Below are positions 16,197 through 24,964 of a stretch of 42,212 nt of DNA, piece by piece; the first letter of the stretch is position 1; every line of letters begins with the position of its first letter. This DNA comes from Bacteroidales bacterium. GTDB taxonomy: Bacteria > Bacteroidota > Bacteroidia > Bacteroidales > UBA932. The DNA is taken from positions 1 through 42,212 of the forward strand of contig JAFIHK010000160.1 in the NCBI GenBank assembly GCA_017848635.1. The letters run 5' to 3'. The notes beneath the pieces are model-generated. The model was not told where the DNA came from. It searched no databases and saw only the letters and a program-made list of their open reading frames with translations. The translations under genes and the position numbers were made by a program.

Positions 16197-17411
16197 ATGT
16201 CAGTTAAAATTCACGAAATTATTTCGGCAAACGCCAAAAATATGAGGCGCTCAGCCATAAGGGATCTGCTTAGTGTCGCAAACAGGCCAGAAATAATATC
16301 ATTTGCCGGTGGTTTTCCAAATCCGAAAACTTTCCCGGTAGAGGAGTTAAAGGAGATTATGGCAGAAGTGCTCGAAAAAGAGAGCGTATCTGCACTTCAG
16401 TATGGAACAACCGAGGGTAATGACAATTTGCGCGATCAGCTCGCGGCAAAATACAGAGAGCTGGGGTTGAATATTACCAGAAAGAACATTCTTATAACTA
16501 CCTCTTCACAACAGGCAATCGATTTGACATCAAGAATTTTTCTGGATCCTGGAGATACTGTTCTCTGCGGATTGCCGTCTTATCTGGGTGCGCTGCAGTC
16601 ATTCTGGTCTTACCAGGCTGTCCCTGTAGGTGTAAAGAACGAGGAGGATACTCCTGCTATTATTGAGAAACTTATTTCGGAGGGTCGTAAACCTAAATTT
16701 ATATATGCTATTCCTGATTTTCAAAATCCATCGGGAGTTACAATGAATGTTGCCCAAAGAAAAGCATTGCTTGAGACAGCTTCAAAATATGATATATTGA
16801 TAATTGAAGACTCTCCATACAGAGAGATTCGTTTCGACGGAGAGGAGCAACCTCCGATCTACTCTCTTGACAAAGAGAACAGAGTAATTCTTTTAGGAAC
16901 ATTCTCAAAAACTTTTGTTCCGGGTTTCAGAATCGGGTGGGTAATTGCTCACGAAGAGGTAATTGAGAGACTGGTAGTGGCAAAACAATCTTCCGATTTA
17001 TGCACTCCTACATTCAATCAGGCCGTTGCTGCAAGATATCTTGCAAAGGGTCTCTTTGAAAAGAATCTGGCAAAAACAGTTGCCCTTTACCGCGAAAAGA
17101 GGGACCTTATGATCTCCTGCTTTGAAAAGTATATGCCTAAGGGTGTTACCTGGACAAATCCTGAGGGGGGACTCTTCCTGTTTGTAACACTGCCGGAGGG
17201 TTTTGATACAACAGAACTATTTAACATTGCCATAAAGGAGGATGTTACTTTTGTAATTGGAGAGGCTTTCCATTGCGACGGATCGGGAAAAAATACAATG
17301 AGAATAAACTTCTCATATATGGAGAACGATAAACTTGAAGAGGGTGTTAAGAGACTTTCCAGGTCAATTGAAACGCTTTTCAAAAAATATAACTGGAAAA
17401 CGGTTAGTTAA
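16197..17411 (+). CDS. PLP-dependent aminotransferase (2-aminoadipate/aromatic type)
   Basis: 404-residue fold-type I aminotransferase. PLP-binding features are LQYGTTEGNDNLRDQLA, ITTSSQQAIDL, the Asn/Pro stretch IPDFQNPSGVTM, the Asp/Tyr pair in IIEDSPYREIRF, and the Schiff-base Lys238 in GTFSKTFVPGFRIGW. The C-terminal small domain includes PEGGLFLFVTLP and a final substrate-binding Arg in MRINFSYM. The FAGGFPNPKTFP start and the IGEAFHCDGSG segment are typical of the LysN/kynurenine-aminotransferase-like group, which accepts aromatic amino acids or 2-aminoadipate. The exact substrate cannot be read from sequence. It is monocistronic, with its own consensus promoter. Its stop overlaps the convergent ABC ATPase stop by four bases (TTAA). 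Confidence 0.88.
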   Translation: MSVKIHEIISANAKNMRRSAIRDLLSVANRPEIISFAGGFPNPKTFPVEELKEIMAEVLEKESVSALQYGTTEGNDNLRDQLAAKYRELGLNITRKNILITTSSQQAIDLTSRIFLDPGDTVLCGLPSYLGALQSFWSYQAVPVGVKNEEDTPAIIEKLISEGRKPKFIYAIPDFQNPSGVTMNVAQRKALLETASKYDILIIEDSPYREIRFDGEEQPPIYSLDKENRVILLGTFSKTFVPGFRIGWVIAHEEVIERLVVAKQSSDLCTPTFNQAVAARYLAKGLFEKNLAKTVALYREKRDLMISCFEKYMPKGVTWTNPEGGLFLFVTLPEGFDTTELFNIAIKEDVTFVIGEAFHCDGSGKNTMRINFSYMENDKLEEGVKRLSRSIETLFKKYNWKTVS

Positions 17412-18166
17412 ATTAAAGTTAGTGCCTGTGGGTTGAACCTTAGACCGGAGTCTTTGAATATTTTATCAAAGGCTCCTTTTTTTATTAACTCCTCGGGACT
17501 CCCTTCGATAAATCCGTAATGACCCATAATCCATATTTTGTCACACATCTTAATTGCTAAAGGAAGATCGTGAGTTGAGAAGATTATTGTTTTACCCTCA
17601 TTAACAGAGATATCATGTAATAGTTTAGTAATGATTGCCTTGTTCTCAATATCCAGAAATGCAGTGGGTTCGTCAAGTAATATAATTCCGCTGTTTTGAA
17701 CAAGACTTCTGGCAATTGATGCTCTCTGATACTCTCCGTCACTAAGTTTGGATGAGTCGGTATCTCGCAAGTGAGAGATGCATAATCTCTCCATAATCCC
17801 GTTAATAAGGGCCTCTTCCGATTCAGGTATCTGCCCCAGCCAGTTTGTTCTGTTATAACTTCCTGTAGCAACCATATCGTAAAGTGAAAGATTGTGGGCC
17901 CTTGTACTCTGGGCAGGAACAAATGAGAGTATTGATGCCAGAGATTTGGCACTGTATCTTTTAAGATCTTTGCCAAATATGTCAATTGTGCCTGACATAG
18001 TCGAAATTAGGCCGGCTATGCTTTTTAAGAGAGTGCTCTTACCAGCACCGTTGGGACCAATGACTGAGATAAGCTCACCCTTTGCTGCAGATGCGGATAT
18101 TTCGCTATAGAGTGTTTTATTGTAACCAAGCGAGAGCTCTTTAAGTTCAATTACATTTTGACTCAT
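17408..18166 (-). CDS. ABC transporter ATP-binding protein (iron-siderophore/heme/cobalamin type)
   Basis: 252-residue ATPase that powers import through the adjacent FecCD permease. Walker A is GPNGAGKST (~37-45), the Q-loop is FVPAQS, the signature is LSDGEYQRASIARSLVQ, Walker B is GIILLDEPTAFLD, and the switch histidine is FSTHDL. It belongs to the FecE/BtuD/HmuV group by sequence pattern and by its partner. Its ATG overlaps the permease stop in ATGA, so translation is coupled. The substrate (ferric siderophore, heme or B12) cannot be decided, because no binding protein or receptor gene is adjacent. Confidence 0.93.
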   Translation of the reverse strand: MSQNVIELKELSLGYNKTLYSEISASAAKGELISVIGPNGAGKSTLLKSIAGLISTMSGTIDIFGKDLKRYSAKSLASILSFVPAQSTRAHNLSLYDMVATGSYNRTNWLGQIPESEEALINGIMERLCISHLRDTDSSKLSDGEYQRASIARSLVQNSGIILLDEPTAFLDIENKAIITKLLHDISVNEGKTIIFSTHDLPLAIKMCDKIWIMGHYGFIEGSPEELIKKGAFDKIFKDSGLRFNPQALTLI

Positions 18167-19185
18167 GATATTCTGCTCTTTAATATGATTACAATAATTA
18201 CAGGAACACCGATTATTGCACTGACTGTATTGATCGGTACTACGGCAGATTGACCCGGAAGCTGAGCCAAAGTGTCTGTGAAAAGCATGATTGCTGCCCC
18301 GAGAATTGCCGAAGCAGGAATCAGAATCTTATGATTGGCATTACGGAAAATCATTCTGGAGATATGCGGTACTGCTATTCCGATGAAGCCGATTGGTCCG
18401 CAAAATGCAGTTACACTTCCGGCAAGAAGCGTGGTTGCCGCAAGTATCCTCATTCTGGTATGTTTGAGATTAACTCCCAGACTTCTGGCGTAAGTTTCAC
18501 CGGTTAAAAGAGTATTTAAATCCTTAATATTATATATTGATATTGCAAAACCTGTCATTACAAGGGCAAACAATATCCACAGCTCTCCCGATTCTATACC
18601 AGAAAAACTCCCCAGTGTCCATAATACGAACACCTTTAGCGCAGATGAGTCAGATAGATACTGTAGCAGACTTATGAGTGCACTTAGTACACTCCCAAGC
18701 ATAATTCCGAATATCAGAATTGACAGATTATCTCTCAACCTTTCTGACACCAGCATAATGAGCATTGTTACTCCAAGAGCCCCAAGCCAGCCGGCGCCGG
18801 CAATTCCGAACTTTGATAAAACGGTACCGGAAATATCAATTCCAGCCGCTGAGAATCCCATGACGAAAAGCGCCACACCAAAGCCTGCGCCTGCGCTTAT
18901 CCCAAGTATATATGGTTCAGCAAGAGGGTTTCTAAAGAGAGTCTGCATTTGTAATCCTGAGACAGAGAGAGCAACCCCGGCCAACATTGCGGTCAGCGCC
19001 TTTGGGATTCTGAAGTTCCAGACAATATTATTTACAAAATCGGGTACATCGCTACCGGAGATAGCCCCGAATACATCTTTAAACGGAATTAATACTGACC
19101 CCAATAAAATGTCCATTACGGCAAAAAGCACAAATGCAGCAGAGATTATCAGGTATTTTGTAAAATGCCGTTTTTTTTGTGACAT
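18163..19185 (-). CDS. FecCD-family ABC transporter permease
   Basis: 340-residue integral inner-membrane protein of about ten transmembrane helices, forming the channel for ferric-chelate, heme or cobalamin uptake. Family markers are [11 protein letters not shown]-like [57 protein letters not shown] and [21 protein letters not shown] choose the ATG at 19185 ([12 protein letters not shown]), because the upstream ATG at 19245 lies above a good TACCTTTG promoter box at 19210-19203. The 4-base overlap with the ATPase gene and the absence of a periplasmic binding protein gene nearby are notable; that partner must be elsewhere. Confidence 0.92.
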   Translation of the reverse strand: MSQKKRHFTKYLIISAAFVLFAVMDILLGSVLIPFKDVFGAISGSDVPDFVNNIVWNFRIPKALTAMLAGVALSVSGLQMQTLFRNPLAEPYILGISAGAGFGVALFVMGFSAAGIDISGTVLSKFGIAGAGWLGALGVTMLIMLVSERLRDNLSILIFGIMLGSVLSALISLLQYLSDSSALKVFVLWTLGSFSGIESGELWILFALVMTGFAISIYNIKDLNTLLTGETYARSLGVNLKHTRMRILAATTLLAGSVTAFCGPIGFIGIAVPHISRMIFRNANHKILIPASAILGAAIMLFTDTLAQLPGQSAVVPINTVSAIIGVPVIIVIILKSRIS

Positions 19186-19196
19186 ATATTGAAAAA

Positions 19197-19228
19197 TTTC
19201 CCCAAAGGTAGTTTTTTTTATATTTTTG
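19197..19228 (+). promoter_or_regulatory. Promoter for tpiA-prmA
   Basis: TTTC (19197-19200, one change from TTTG), a 20-base spacer, then TATTTTTG (19221-19228). The leader to the tpiA ATG is about 30 bases. It overlaps the divergent permease promoter on the other strand. Confidence 0.7.
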
Positions 19229-19235
19229 CCGCAAT
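19203..19235 (-). promoter_or_regulatory. Promoter for FecCD permease operon
   Basis: On the minus strand ATTG (19235-19232), a 21-base spacer, then TACCTTTG (19210-19203). The start codon at 19185 lies 17 bases beyond the box. It is interlocked with the tpiA promoter, so only one polymerase could occupy the site at a time. Confidence 0.65.
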
Positions 19236-19262
19236 TAAAAATCATCTAAATAACATAAGTAT

Positions 19263-20015
19263 ATGAGAAAGAAAATTGTAGCCGGTAACTGGAAGATGAA
19301 TACCACAATCTCCGAAGGTGAACTTTTAGTAAACCAGATTCTGACTCTTAAAAAAGAGTCCCAACCAGAGGCCGAACTGATCGTGGCTCCGCCATTTACT
19401 CATTTGGCAACAATTTCTAAACTTCTACAGGGTTCTGGAGTTGCTCTCTCTTCACAAAATTGTGCAGATGAGCTGTCTGGAGCATACACAGGTGAGGTTT
19501 CGGCATCTATGCTTAATGCTGTAGGTTGTGAGTATGTAATACTGGGCCACTCGGAAAGGAGAGAGTACTATGGCGAGACCAGCGCAAAGCTTGTTAAAAA
19601 GGTAAAACTTTCACTTGCCAACAATCTCACTCCAATCTTCTGTATAGGTGAGAAGCTCGAAGAGCGTGAGGCAAACAAACACTTTGAAGTAGTTGAAGAG
19701 CAAATTAAAGAGGTGTTATTCGGTCTTGATCCTGAAGATTTTGCAAAAATAGTGATAGCATATGAGCCTGTTTGGGCAATCGGTACAGGTAAAACTGCAA
19801 CATCTGCACAGGCACAGGAGATTCACAAATATATCAGAGAGGTTCTTGCAGGTAAATTCGGAGAACTTGCACAAAACACTCCGATTCTTTACGGTGGCAG
19901 TTGCAAACCTTCCAACGCAGCAGAGATTTTTGCTCAACCCGATGTGGATGGAGGACTTATTGGAGGTGCTTCATTGGTCGCTGCTGACTTTATCGCAATT
20001 GCAAAAGCATTTTAA
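19263..20015 (+). CDS. tpiA: Triosephosphate isomerase
   Basis: Interconverts dihydroxyacetone phosphate and glyceraldehyde 3-phosphate in glycolysis. The 250-residue TIM barrel has all catalytic residues: N9 and K11 (AGNWKMN), H96 (ILGHSERR) and E168 ([11 protein letters not shown]), with phosphate-loop segments [10 protein letters not shown] and GGLIGGASL. Length is normal. It is the first gene of a two-gene unit with prmA, whose ATG overlaps its stop (TAATG). The promoter is at 19197-19228. Confidence 0.98.
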   Translation: MRKKIVAGNWKMNTTISEGELLVNQILTLKKESQPEAELIVAPPFTHLATISKLLQGSGVALSSQNCADELSGAYTGEVSASMLNAVGCEYVILGHSERREYYGETSAKLVKKVKLSLANNLTPIFCIGEKLEEREANKHFEVVEEQIKEVLFGLDPEDFAKIVIAYEPVWAIGTGKTATSAQAQEIHKYIREVLAGKFGELAQNTPILYGGSCKPSNAAEIFAQPDVDGGLIGGASLVAADFIAIAKAF

Positions 20016-20881
20016 TGAACTATATTGCAGTAAAAGTAGAGATCAATCCTTTTGACTCCGACTTGGCCGAGCAGATTATTGCCAACATTGAGGAGCTCGG
20101 TTATGAGAGTTTTGAGATTAATGATCCCTATTTGACAGCTTATATAAAGGAGGATCTATACTCCGAACGAAATTTTAGAATGACACTCTCCTTTTATGAC
20201 AATAGGAGAGATGTCATTTTAAATTTTAGCAGTGAATTTATCAAGGAGGAGAATTGGAATGCAGTTTGGGAATCCAATTTTCAACCCATAACAGTTGCAG
20301 GTATCTGTACTGTAAAGGCAGGATTTCATAAGAATCTGCCAAAGACTAAATATACAATAACTATCGATCCAAAAATGGCTTTTGGAACAGGCCATCACCA
20401 GACTACATCGTTAATGATGGAGGCTCTTCTGGATGAACAAATTAAGGGAAAATCTGTTTTAGATATGGGTTGTGGTACCGGAATACTTGCAATTCTGGCA
20501 TCAAAGAGAGGTGCGGCAGCTCCTCTTCATGCAATTGATATAGATCCTGTGGCTGCAGAATCTGCAATTGAGAATACAAAGAGGAACAGAGTATCCGGAA
20601 AAATAGTTGTTATGAACGGAGATGCCTCTCTGCTGCAGAAGAACAGATATGATTTAATTCTGGCCAACATAAACAGAAATATAATATTATCTGATATCAA
20701 GACCTATGTTTCATCCCTTAAAAGCGATGGAGTACTGCTCCTTAGCGGGTTTTATGAAGATGAAATTGAGATGATTAACAGAGCGGCTGAAAATGAGTCT
20801 TTGGAATTTGTAAAGAGTAAAAGTCTTGACAGGTGGGCGGTAATTAAATATAAAAAAGGTTGCTTGCCTCTTGGAGATTAG
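20015..20881 (+). CDS. prmA: Ribosomal protein L11 methyltransferase PrmA
   Basis: SAM-dependent enzyme that trimethylates lysines and the N-terminus of ribosomal protein uL11. The 288-residue protein has the N-terminal substrate-recognition domain (~1-95) and a Rossmann methyltransferase. Signatures are IDPKMAFGTGHHQTT (family motif), VLDMGCGTGILAILASKRGA (SAM glycine loop), IDIDPVAAESAIENTKRN, and the NPPY-like ILANINRNI. Length fits PrmA. It is translationally coupled to tpiA (TAATG). A tRNA-Leu promoter overlaps its last codons and stop. Confidence 0.94.
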   Translation: MNYIAVKVEINPFDSDLAEQIIANIEELGYESFEINDPYLTAYIKEDLYSERNFRMTLSFYDNRRDVILNFSSEFIKEENWNAVWESNFQPITVAGICTVKAGFHKNLPKTKYTITIDPKMAFGTGHHQTTSLMMEALLDEQIKGKSVLDMGCGTGILAILASKRGAAAPLHAIDIDPVAAESAIENTKRNRVSGKIVVMNGDASLLQKNRYDLILANINRNIILSDIKTYVSSLKSDGVLLLSGFYEDEIEMINRAAENESLEFVKSKSLDRWAVIKYKKGCLPLGD

Positions 20882-20900
20882 ATTTTTTCTGCTACCTTTG
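20870..20900 (+). promoter_or_regulatory. Promoter for tRNA-Leu
   Basis: CTTG (20870-20873, one change from TTTG), a 19-base spacer, then TACCTTTG (20893-20900). It lies across the prmA stop codon and 11 bases upstream of the mature tRNA 5' end. Confidence 0.7.
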
Positions 20901-20911
20901 CAGTCCCTTAA

Positions 20912-20993
20912 GCGGGCATGGCGTAATTGGTAGCCGCGCCAGACTTAGGATCTGGTGCCGTAAGGCGTGGGGGTTCGAGTCCCTTTGCCCGCA
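20912..20993 (+). tRNA. tRNA-Leu (anticodon UAG)
   Basis: An 82-base cloverleaf. The 7-bp acceptor stem GCGGGCA / TGCCCGC is followed by discriminator A. The anticodon stem-loop is CCAGA-CTTAGGA-TCTGG with anticodon TAG, which reads CUA (Leu). The long variable arm (TGCCGTAAGGCG) marks a class II tRNA, and the T arm contains GGTTCGAGTCC. CCA is not encoded. The Leu identity is supported by the long arm, the A discriminator and the anticodon. Confidence 0.96.
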
Positions 20994-20999
20994 CGATAA

Positions 21000-21030
21000 A
21001 GCAGATTCCTCACGGAGTTCTGCTTTTTTT
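21000..21030 (+). terminator. Terminator after tRNA-Leu
   Basis: AGCAGA (21000-21005) pairs with TCTGCT (21019-21024), with an inner TCC/GGA stem, a TCAC loop and a run of seven further T residues. It ends 25 bases before the trigger factor ATG and may only partly block read-through, since no separate promoter box is seen for tig. Confidence 0.8.
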
Positions 21031-21055
21031 GCTTAGTAAACAAATAATTCAAAAT

Positions 21056-22381
21056 ATGAAAGTTACACAGAAAAATGTTGACGAATTAACATTGACTATT
21101 TCGATTAACATCGACAAGAGCGATTATTCAGAAAAGAGTCGTAAAATTTTATCGGATTACAGAAAAAAAGCCGAGATCAAGGGTTTTCGTAAAGGTATGG
21201 CTCCTATGAGCCTTATTGAGAAGATGCATGGTCGCAGTGCGGTTCTGGATGCTGTTAATGAACTTATTTCGTCGGGGTTGAATGATCATATAAAGAACAA
21301 CAACCTTAACATTATCGGAGAACCACTTCCTAATGAGACAGAACAAAAAGAGATAAACTGGGATACCGATGAATCTTTCGAATTCCTCTTCGATGTGGCT
21401 TTGGCTCCAAAGGTAGATATCACAATAGATAACTCTATTGAAATCCCATACTATGAAGTTAAGGCCGATAAAAAATCTATCGAAGAGTATAAGAGTAATC
21501 TGCTTAAACAGTACGGCACCCTCAAACCGGCAGATATGGTTGAAGAGGAAGATTTTATAATTGCCGATCTCATTCAGGGTGATACAAGAGTAGAGGGTAC
21601 ATATATCTCTCTTAAAAATATTGAAGATGAGTCAGCTAAAAATCTGTTTATAGGAAGAAAAGCCGAAGACTCATTTGAAATCGATGTAAATAAGACCTTT
21701 AAAAACGAAACTGACAGAGCAGCGCTTTTAAAAGTTAAAAAAGAGGAGCTTGCAACAATTACTCCTGAGTACACCGTTGTTATTAAGGAGGTTAAGCGAT
21801 TTGCCGAAGCCGACGAGAATCAGGAGCTTTATGACAGACTCTTTGGAAAAGATAATGTAAAGACCGGAGAGGAGTTCCTTGCAAAAGTTTCAGAAAGAAT
21901 GGAGTCGGAGTATAAACTTGAGAGCGACTACCGTTTTATGATTGATGCAAGAAACAGTGTTGTGGAGAGAGCAGGGATAGTAATTCCGGAAGAGTTCCTT
22001 AAAAGATGGCTCTTTACAGCAAACGAAGGTAAATTCTCAAAAGAGGAGATTGAGAGAGATTTCCCGCTATTTGCTCAGGATTTCAAATGGCAATTGGTTC
22101 GTGAATTCATTATGAAGCAGCAGAAGATGCAGGTTACAAAAGAGATAATGATGGATCACGCCCGCAAGGTAGCCTCTTATCAATTCTCAATGTATGGCCT
22201 CTCAAATGTGCCTCAGGAGCAACTCGATAAATATGCGGAATCTCTTCTGGCAAATGAGAAAGAGGGTAGGAGAATCTTTGAAAAGGCCGAAGACGATATG
22301 GTAATCGAGTTTATCAAGAATTCGGTCTCTTTGAAAAACAAAAAGATATCATTTGAAGAGTTACAAAAACTAACAGCATAA
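21056..22381 (+). CDS. tig: Trigger factor (ribosome-associated chaperone)
   Basis: Binds nascent chains at the ribosomal exit tunnel. The 441-residue protein begins MKVTQKNVDEL and has the N-terminal ribosome-docking domain with the signature GFRKGMAP (~41-48). A middle FKBP-like region (~150-240) has lost most recognisable peptidyl-prolyl isomerase residues. A helical C-terminal SurA-like chaperone part is rich in Glu/Lys. Divergent PPIase domains are usual in Bacteroidetes homologues. I chose the ATG at 21056, because the open frame extends upstream only through the tRNA and terminator. It is followed by clpP four bases later, the widely conserved tig-clpP-clpX order. Confidence 0.93.
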   Translation: MKVTQKNVDELTLTISINIDKSDYSEKSRKILSDYRKKAEIKGFRKGMAPMSLIEKMHGRSAVLDAVNELISSGLNDHIKNNNLNIIGEPLPNETEQKEINWDTDESFEFLFDVALAPKVDITIDNSIEIPYYEVKADKKSIEEYKSNLLKQYGTLKPADMVEEEDFIIADLIQGDTRVEGTYISLKNIEDESAKNLFIGRKAEDSFEIDVNKTFKNETDRAALLKVKKEELATITPEYTVVIKEVKRFAEADENQELYDRLFGKDNVKTGEEFLAKVSERMESEYKLESDYRFMIDARNSVVERAGIVIPEEFLKRWLFTANEGKFSKEEIERDFPLFAQDFKWQLVREFIMKQQKMQVTKEIMMDHARKVASYQFSMYGLSNVPQEQLDKYAESLLANEKEGRRIFEKAEDDMVIEFIKNSVSLKNKKISFEELQKLTA

Positions 22382-22385
22382 TATC

Positions 22386-23057
22386 ATGGCTACAGATTTT
22401 GAAAAATATGCGCGCCTGCACAGAGGGATCAGTAGTATCTCTCTGCACAGGTTTAACTCGCTGATGGGTGCGTATATCAATCCTACAATTATTGAGGAGA
22501 GGCAGTTGAATGTTGCGGCAATGGATGTCTTTTCGAGATTGATGATGGATAGAATAATATTTCTCGGAGTGCCGATAAATGACGACGTTGCCAATATTAT
22601 CCAGGCTCAGCTCCTCTATCTTGACTCTACCGAGAGTAAGGCAGATATTCAGCTCTATATAAACTCTCCAGGTGGGTCGGTTTATGCAGGTCTAGGTATT
22701 TATGACACAATGCAACTTGTGTCATCCGATGTAGCAACTATCTGCACGGGAATGGCAGCCTCTATGTCTGCTGTTCTTCTTACTGCAGGAGCAACAGGAA
22801 AGAGATCTGCTCTTCCACACTCCAGGGTAATGATTCACCAACCAATGGGCGGAGCTGAAGGACAAGCTACAGATATTGAAATTACAGCCAGAGAGATTGT
22901 AAAGATTAAGAGAGAGTTATACGAAATTATTTCGCTCCACTCCGGAAAACCTGTTGAGCAGATAGAGAAAGATGCCGACAGAGATTACTGGATGACCTCA
23001 AAAGAGGCCAAAGAGTATGGAATGATAGATGAAATATTGGTAAAAGCTAAAAAATAG
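22386..23057 (+). CDS. clpP: ATP-dependent Clp protease proteolytic subunit
   Basis: Serine peptidase that forms the double-heptameric chamber working with ClpX or ClpA/C. The 223-residue protein has the catalytic triad S126 ([10 protein letters not shown]), H151 (MIHQPMGG) and D200 (DADRDYWM). Other conserved segments are [20 protein letters not shown] and [15 protein letters not shown]. The N-terminal ~30 residues before the usual RLMMDR region are longer than in E. coli and probably include a short processed propeptide, as commonly annotated in this phylum. It lies between tig (4-base gap) and clpX (1-base gap). Confidence 0.97.
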   Translation: MATDFEKYARLHRGISSISLHRFNSLMGAYINPTIIEERQLNVAAMDVFSRLMMDRIIFLGVPINDDVANIIQAQLLYLDSTESKADIQLYINSPGGSVYAGLGIYDTMQLVSSDVATICTGMAASMSAVLLTAGATGKRSALPHSRVMIHQPMGGAEGQATDIEITAREIVKIKRELYEIISLHSGKPVEQIEKDADRDYWMTSKEAKEYGMIDEILVKAKK

Positions 23058-23058
23058 A

Positions 23059-24291
23059 ATGTCAGACATTTACGATGATTTTTGCTCTTTTTGCGGAAGA
23101 GGTAAAGAGGAGGTTGATGTACTTGTAAAGGGAGAGCTGGCCTCAATCTGTGGGGATTGTGCTCAAACGGCATTGGATTATTCCAAATCTGCTAAAAAAT
23201 CTGCAAAAAACAGGACCAGACCTTCGGGTTATAAACTGCTAAAACCAAAAGAGATAACAGCATTTCTTGATCAATATGTGATTGGACAGGAGGAGGCAAA
23301 GAAGTATCTTTCGGTAGCTGTCTATAATCACTATAAAAGGATTGAATCGAAAGCAGCTGACGATCTTGAACTCGAAAAGTCAAATATTTTACTGGTAGGT
23401 AGAACCGGTACCGGTAAGACATTATTAGCCAGGACTATTGCAAAAATGTTGCATGTGCCGTTTGCAATTGTTGATGCAACTGTTCTGACCGAAGCAGGCT
23501 ATGTGGGAGAGGATGTGGAGAGTATTTTGACCAGATTGCTTCAGGAGGCCGATTACGATGTGGAGCAGGCTCAGAGAGGGATTGTATTTATAGACGAAAT
23601 AGATAAAATAGCCAGAAAGAGCGATAACCCTTCAATTACCAGAGATGTCTCAGGAGAGGGGGTTCAGCAGGCTCTTCTCAAACTGCTCGAGGGAAGCGTT
23701 GTGAATGTTCCGCCTCAGGGAGGACGGAAGCACCCTGAACAGAGAATGATTGCAGTTGATACAAAAAACATTCTTTTTATCTGCGGAGGTGCTTTTGAAG
23801 GAATTGAAAAGAAGATATCCCAAAGATTAAATACTCAAATTGTCGGATATGGAGCTTCTAAAAAGACGGAACATATAGATCGGGAAAATCTTTTAAGGTA
23901 CATCGCTCCTCAGGACTTGAGATCTTATGGCTTAATCCCTGAAATTATCGGAAGATTACCCGTTCTTACCTATCTCAATCCGCTTGACAGAGAGGCTCTC
24001 AAAAACATCCTGACAAAACCTAAAAATGCCCTTATCAAGCAATATTTGAAGTTGTTTGAGATGGATGGTGTCAAGCTTAAGATCAATGTAGATGTGCTTG
24101 ATTACATAGTAGATACAGCTATTGAGTTTAAATTGGGAGCCAGGGGGCTTCGTTCAATTTGTGAGGCAATAATGCTTGACTATATGTACACAGTCCCTTC
24201 CGAAGATAAAAAAAATCTTACTATTACAATCGATTATGCCAAATCAAAAATTGATCGATTTGTGGGAACTTTAAGTTTTCATAAGGATTAA
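23059..24291 (+). CDS. clpX: ATP-dependent Clp protease ATP-binding subunit ClpX
   Basis: AAA+ unfoldase that recognises tagged substrates and feeds them into ClpP. 410 residues: an N-terminal zinc-binding domain with C9xxC12...C31xxC34, Walker [12 protein letters not shown], Walker [12 protein letters not shown], sensor region [15 protein letters not shown] with [11 protein letters not shown], the ClpP-contacting loop in [19 protein letters not shown], and sensor 2 [10 protein letters not shown]. The Walker A Pro of most bacteria is Arg here (GRTGTGKT), which I recall from other Bacteroidales ClpX proteins. One base separates it from clpP, and the operon ends at the long hairpin at 24302-24350. 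Confidence 0.97.
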   Translation: MSDIYDDFCSFCGRGKEEVDVLVKGELASICGDCAQTALDYSKSAKKSAKNRTRPSGYKLLKPKEITAFLDQYVIGQEEAKKYLSVAVYNHYKRIESKAADDLELEKSNILLVGRTGTGKTLLARTIAKMLHVPFAIVDATVLTEAGYVGEDVESILTRLLQEADYDVEQAQRGIVFIDEIDKIARKSDNPSITRDVSGEGVQQALLKLLEGSVVNVPPQGGRKHPEQRMIAVDTKNILFICGGAFEGIEKKISQRLNTQIVGYGASKKTEHIDRENLLRYIAPQDLRSYGLIPEIIGRLPVLTYLNPLDREALKNILTKPKNALIKQYLKLFEMDGVKLKINVDVLDYIVDTAIEFKLGARGLRSICEAIMLDYMYTVPSEDKKNLTITIDYAKSKIDRFVGTLSFHKD

Positions 24292-24301
24292 TACTCTTTA
24301 A

Positions 24302-24350
24302 AATAATAAATGAGGGTGTCCGGTTATGGGCACCCTCATTTATTATTTTA
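24302..24350. terminator. Symmetrical bidirectional terminator between clpX and LysE gene
   Basis: A 17-base perfect inverted repeat (24302-24318 with 24331-24347, core ATGAGGGTG/CACCCTCAT) with a small inner stem and a GGTTAT loop. It is A-rich on the left and T-rich on the right, so it can end both the clpX transcript (plus) and the eight-gene run that stops at 24359 (minus). Confidence 0.9.
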
Positions 24351-24358
24351 TGATTGAT

Positions 24359-24964
24359 TTAAAAAGCCATTCGTAATCCGATTAATATGAATATCATTCC
24401 TTTGATAAAACCTATATAATCGGTAAAAAATACATTACTTTTAAGTTGGTTACTGAAATATCCTGCAAAGACTGAAACGGCAGAGAACACAATAATCGCC
24501 TGTAAGATAAATATAACTCCGAGAATCACCATCTGAATCTGTACATTGCCTGCCGAAGTATCTACAAATTGCGGGAGCAATGCAAGAAAGAAGAGGATTA
24601 CTTTAGGATTAAGGAGATTCATTATTATTCCCTGCTTGTAGAGAGAGGATAATTTTGGCCCATCTTTAAGACTACTATCTGCTCCTCCCTTCTCCCTGAA
24701 TGAGAGGTAAGCAAGGTAAAAGAGGTAAGCAGCACCACCAAACTTCAGTAAGTTAAAGAGGGTAGGTGACTCACTTATCAGAATCGAAAGACCAAATGCA
24801 ACCAGAGCAGTGTGTACAATAAGCCCGGTACAGAGCCCAAGTGCAGTATTAATTCCAGCCCATTTGCCCTTTGCGGCACTCTGAGTCATCACAAAGATTA
24901 TGTCCGGCCCCGGGGCAATAGTTAGAATAACCGATGCCGCAATAAATGATACTATATTATCCAC
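24359..24964 (-). CDS. LysE/RhtB-family amino-acid exporter
   Basis: 201-residue inner-membrane protein with about six hydrophobic segments. The family signature is at the start (ASVILTIAPGPDIIFVMTQSAAKGKWAG), with a second conserved block FGGAAYLFYLAYLSFREKG and GIIMNLLNPKVILFFLALLPQFV. Family members export lysine, arginine, threonine, homoserine or related metabolites; the substrate cannot be told from sequence. Its ATG lies eight bases inside the end of the dipeptidase gene, suggesting that peptide breakdown and amino-acid efflux are co-expressed. It is the last gene of the minus-strand run, ending at the shared hairpin. Confidence 0.9.
   Translation of the reverse strand: MDNIVSFIAASVILTIAPGPDIIFVMTQSAAKGKWAGINTALGLCTGLIVHTALVAFGLSILISESPTLFNLLKFGGAAYLFYLAYLSFREKGGADSSLKDGPKLSSLYKQGIIMNLLNPKVILFFLALLPQFVDTSAGNVQIQMVILGVIFILQAIIVFSAVSVFAGYFSNQLKSNVFFTDYIGFIKGMIFILIGLRMAF

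Noticed and set aside
18674-19192. 172-codon open frame on the plus strand opposite the permease
   Set aside because: Pro/Ser/Ile-rich reverse reading of a membrane protein; no motif or promoter.
19186-19245. Upstream ATG for the FecCD permease at 19245
   Set aside because: It would include the permease promoter itself and add a 20-residue segment unlike the family.
20927-21055. Open frame running from the tRNA into trigger factor, giving a 484-residue product
   Set aside because: The extension covers tRNA-Leu and its terminator; the real start is the ATG at 21056 (MKVTQKNVDEL).
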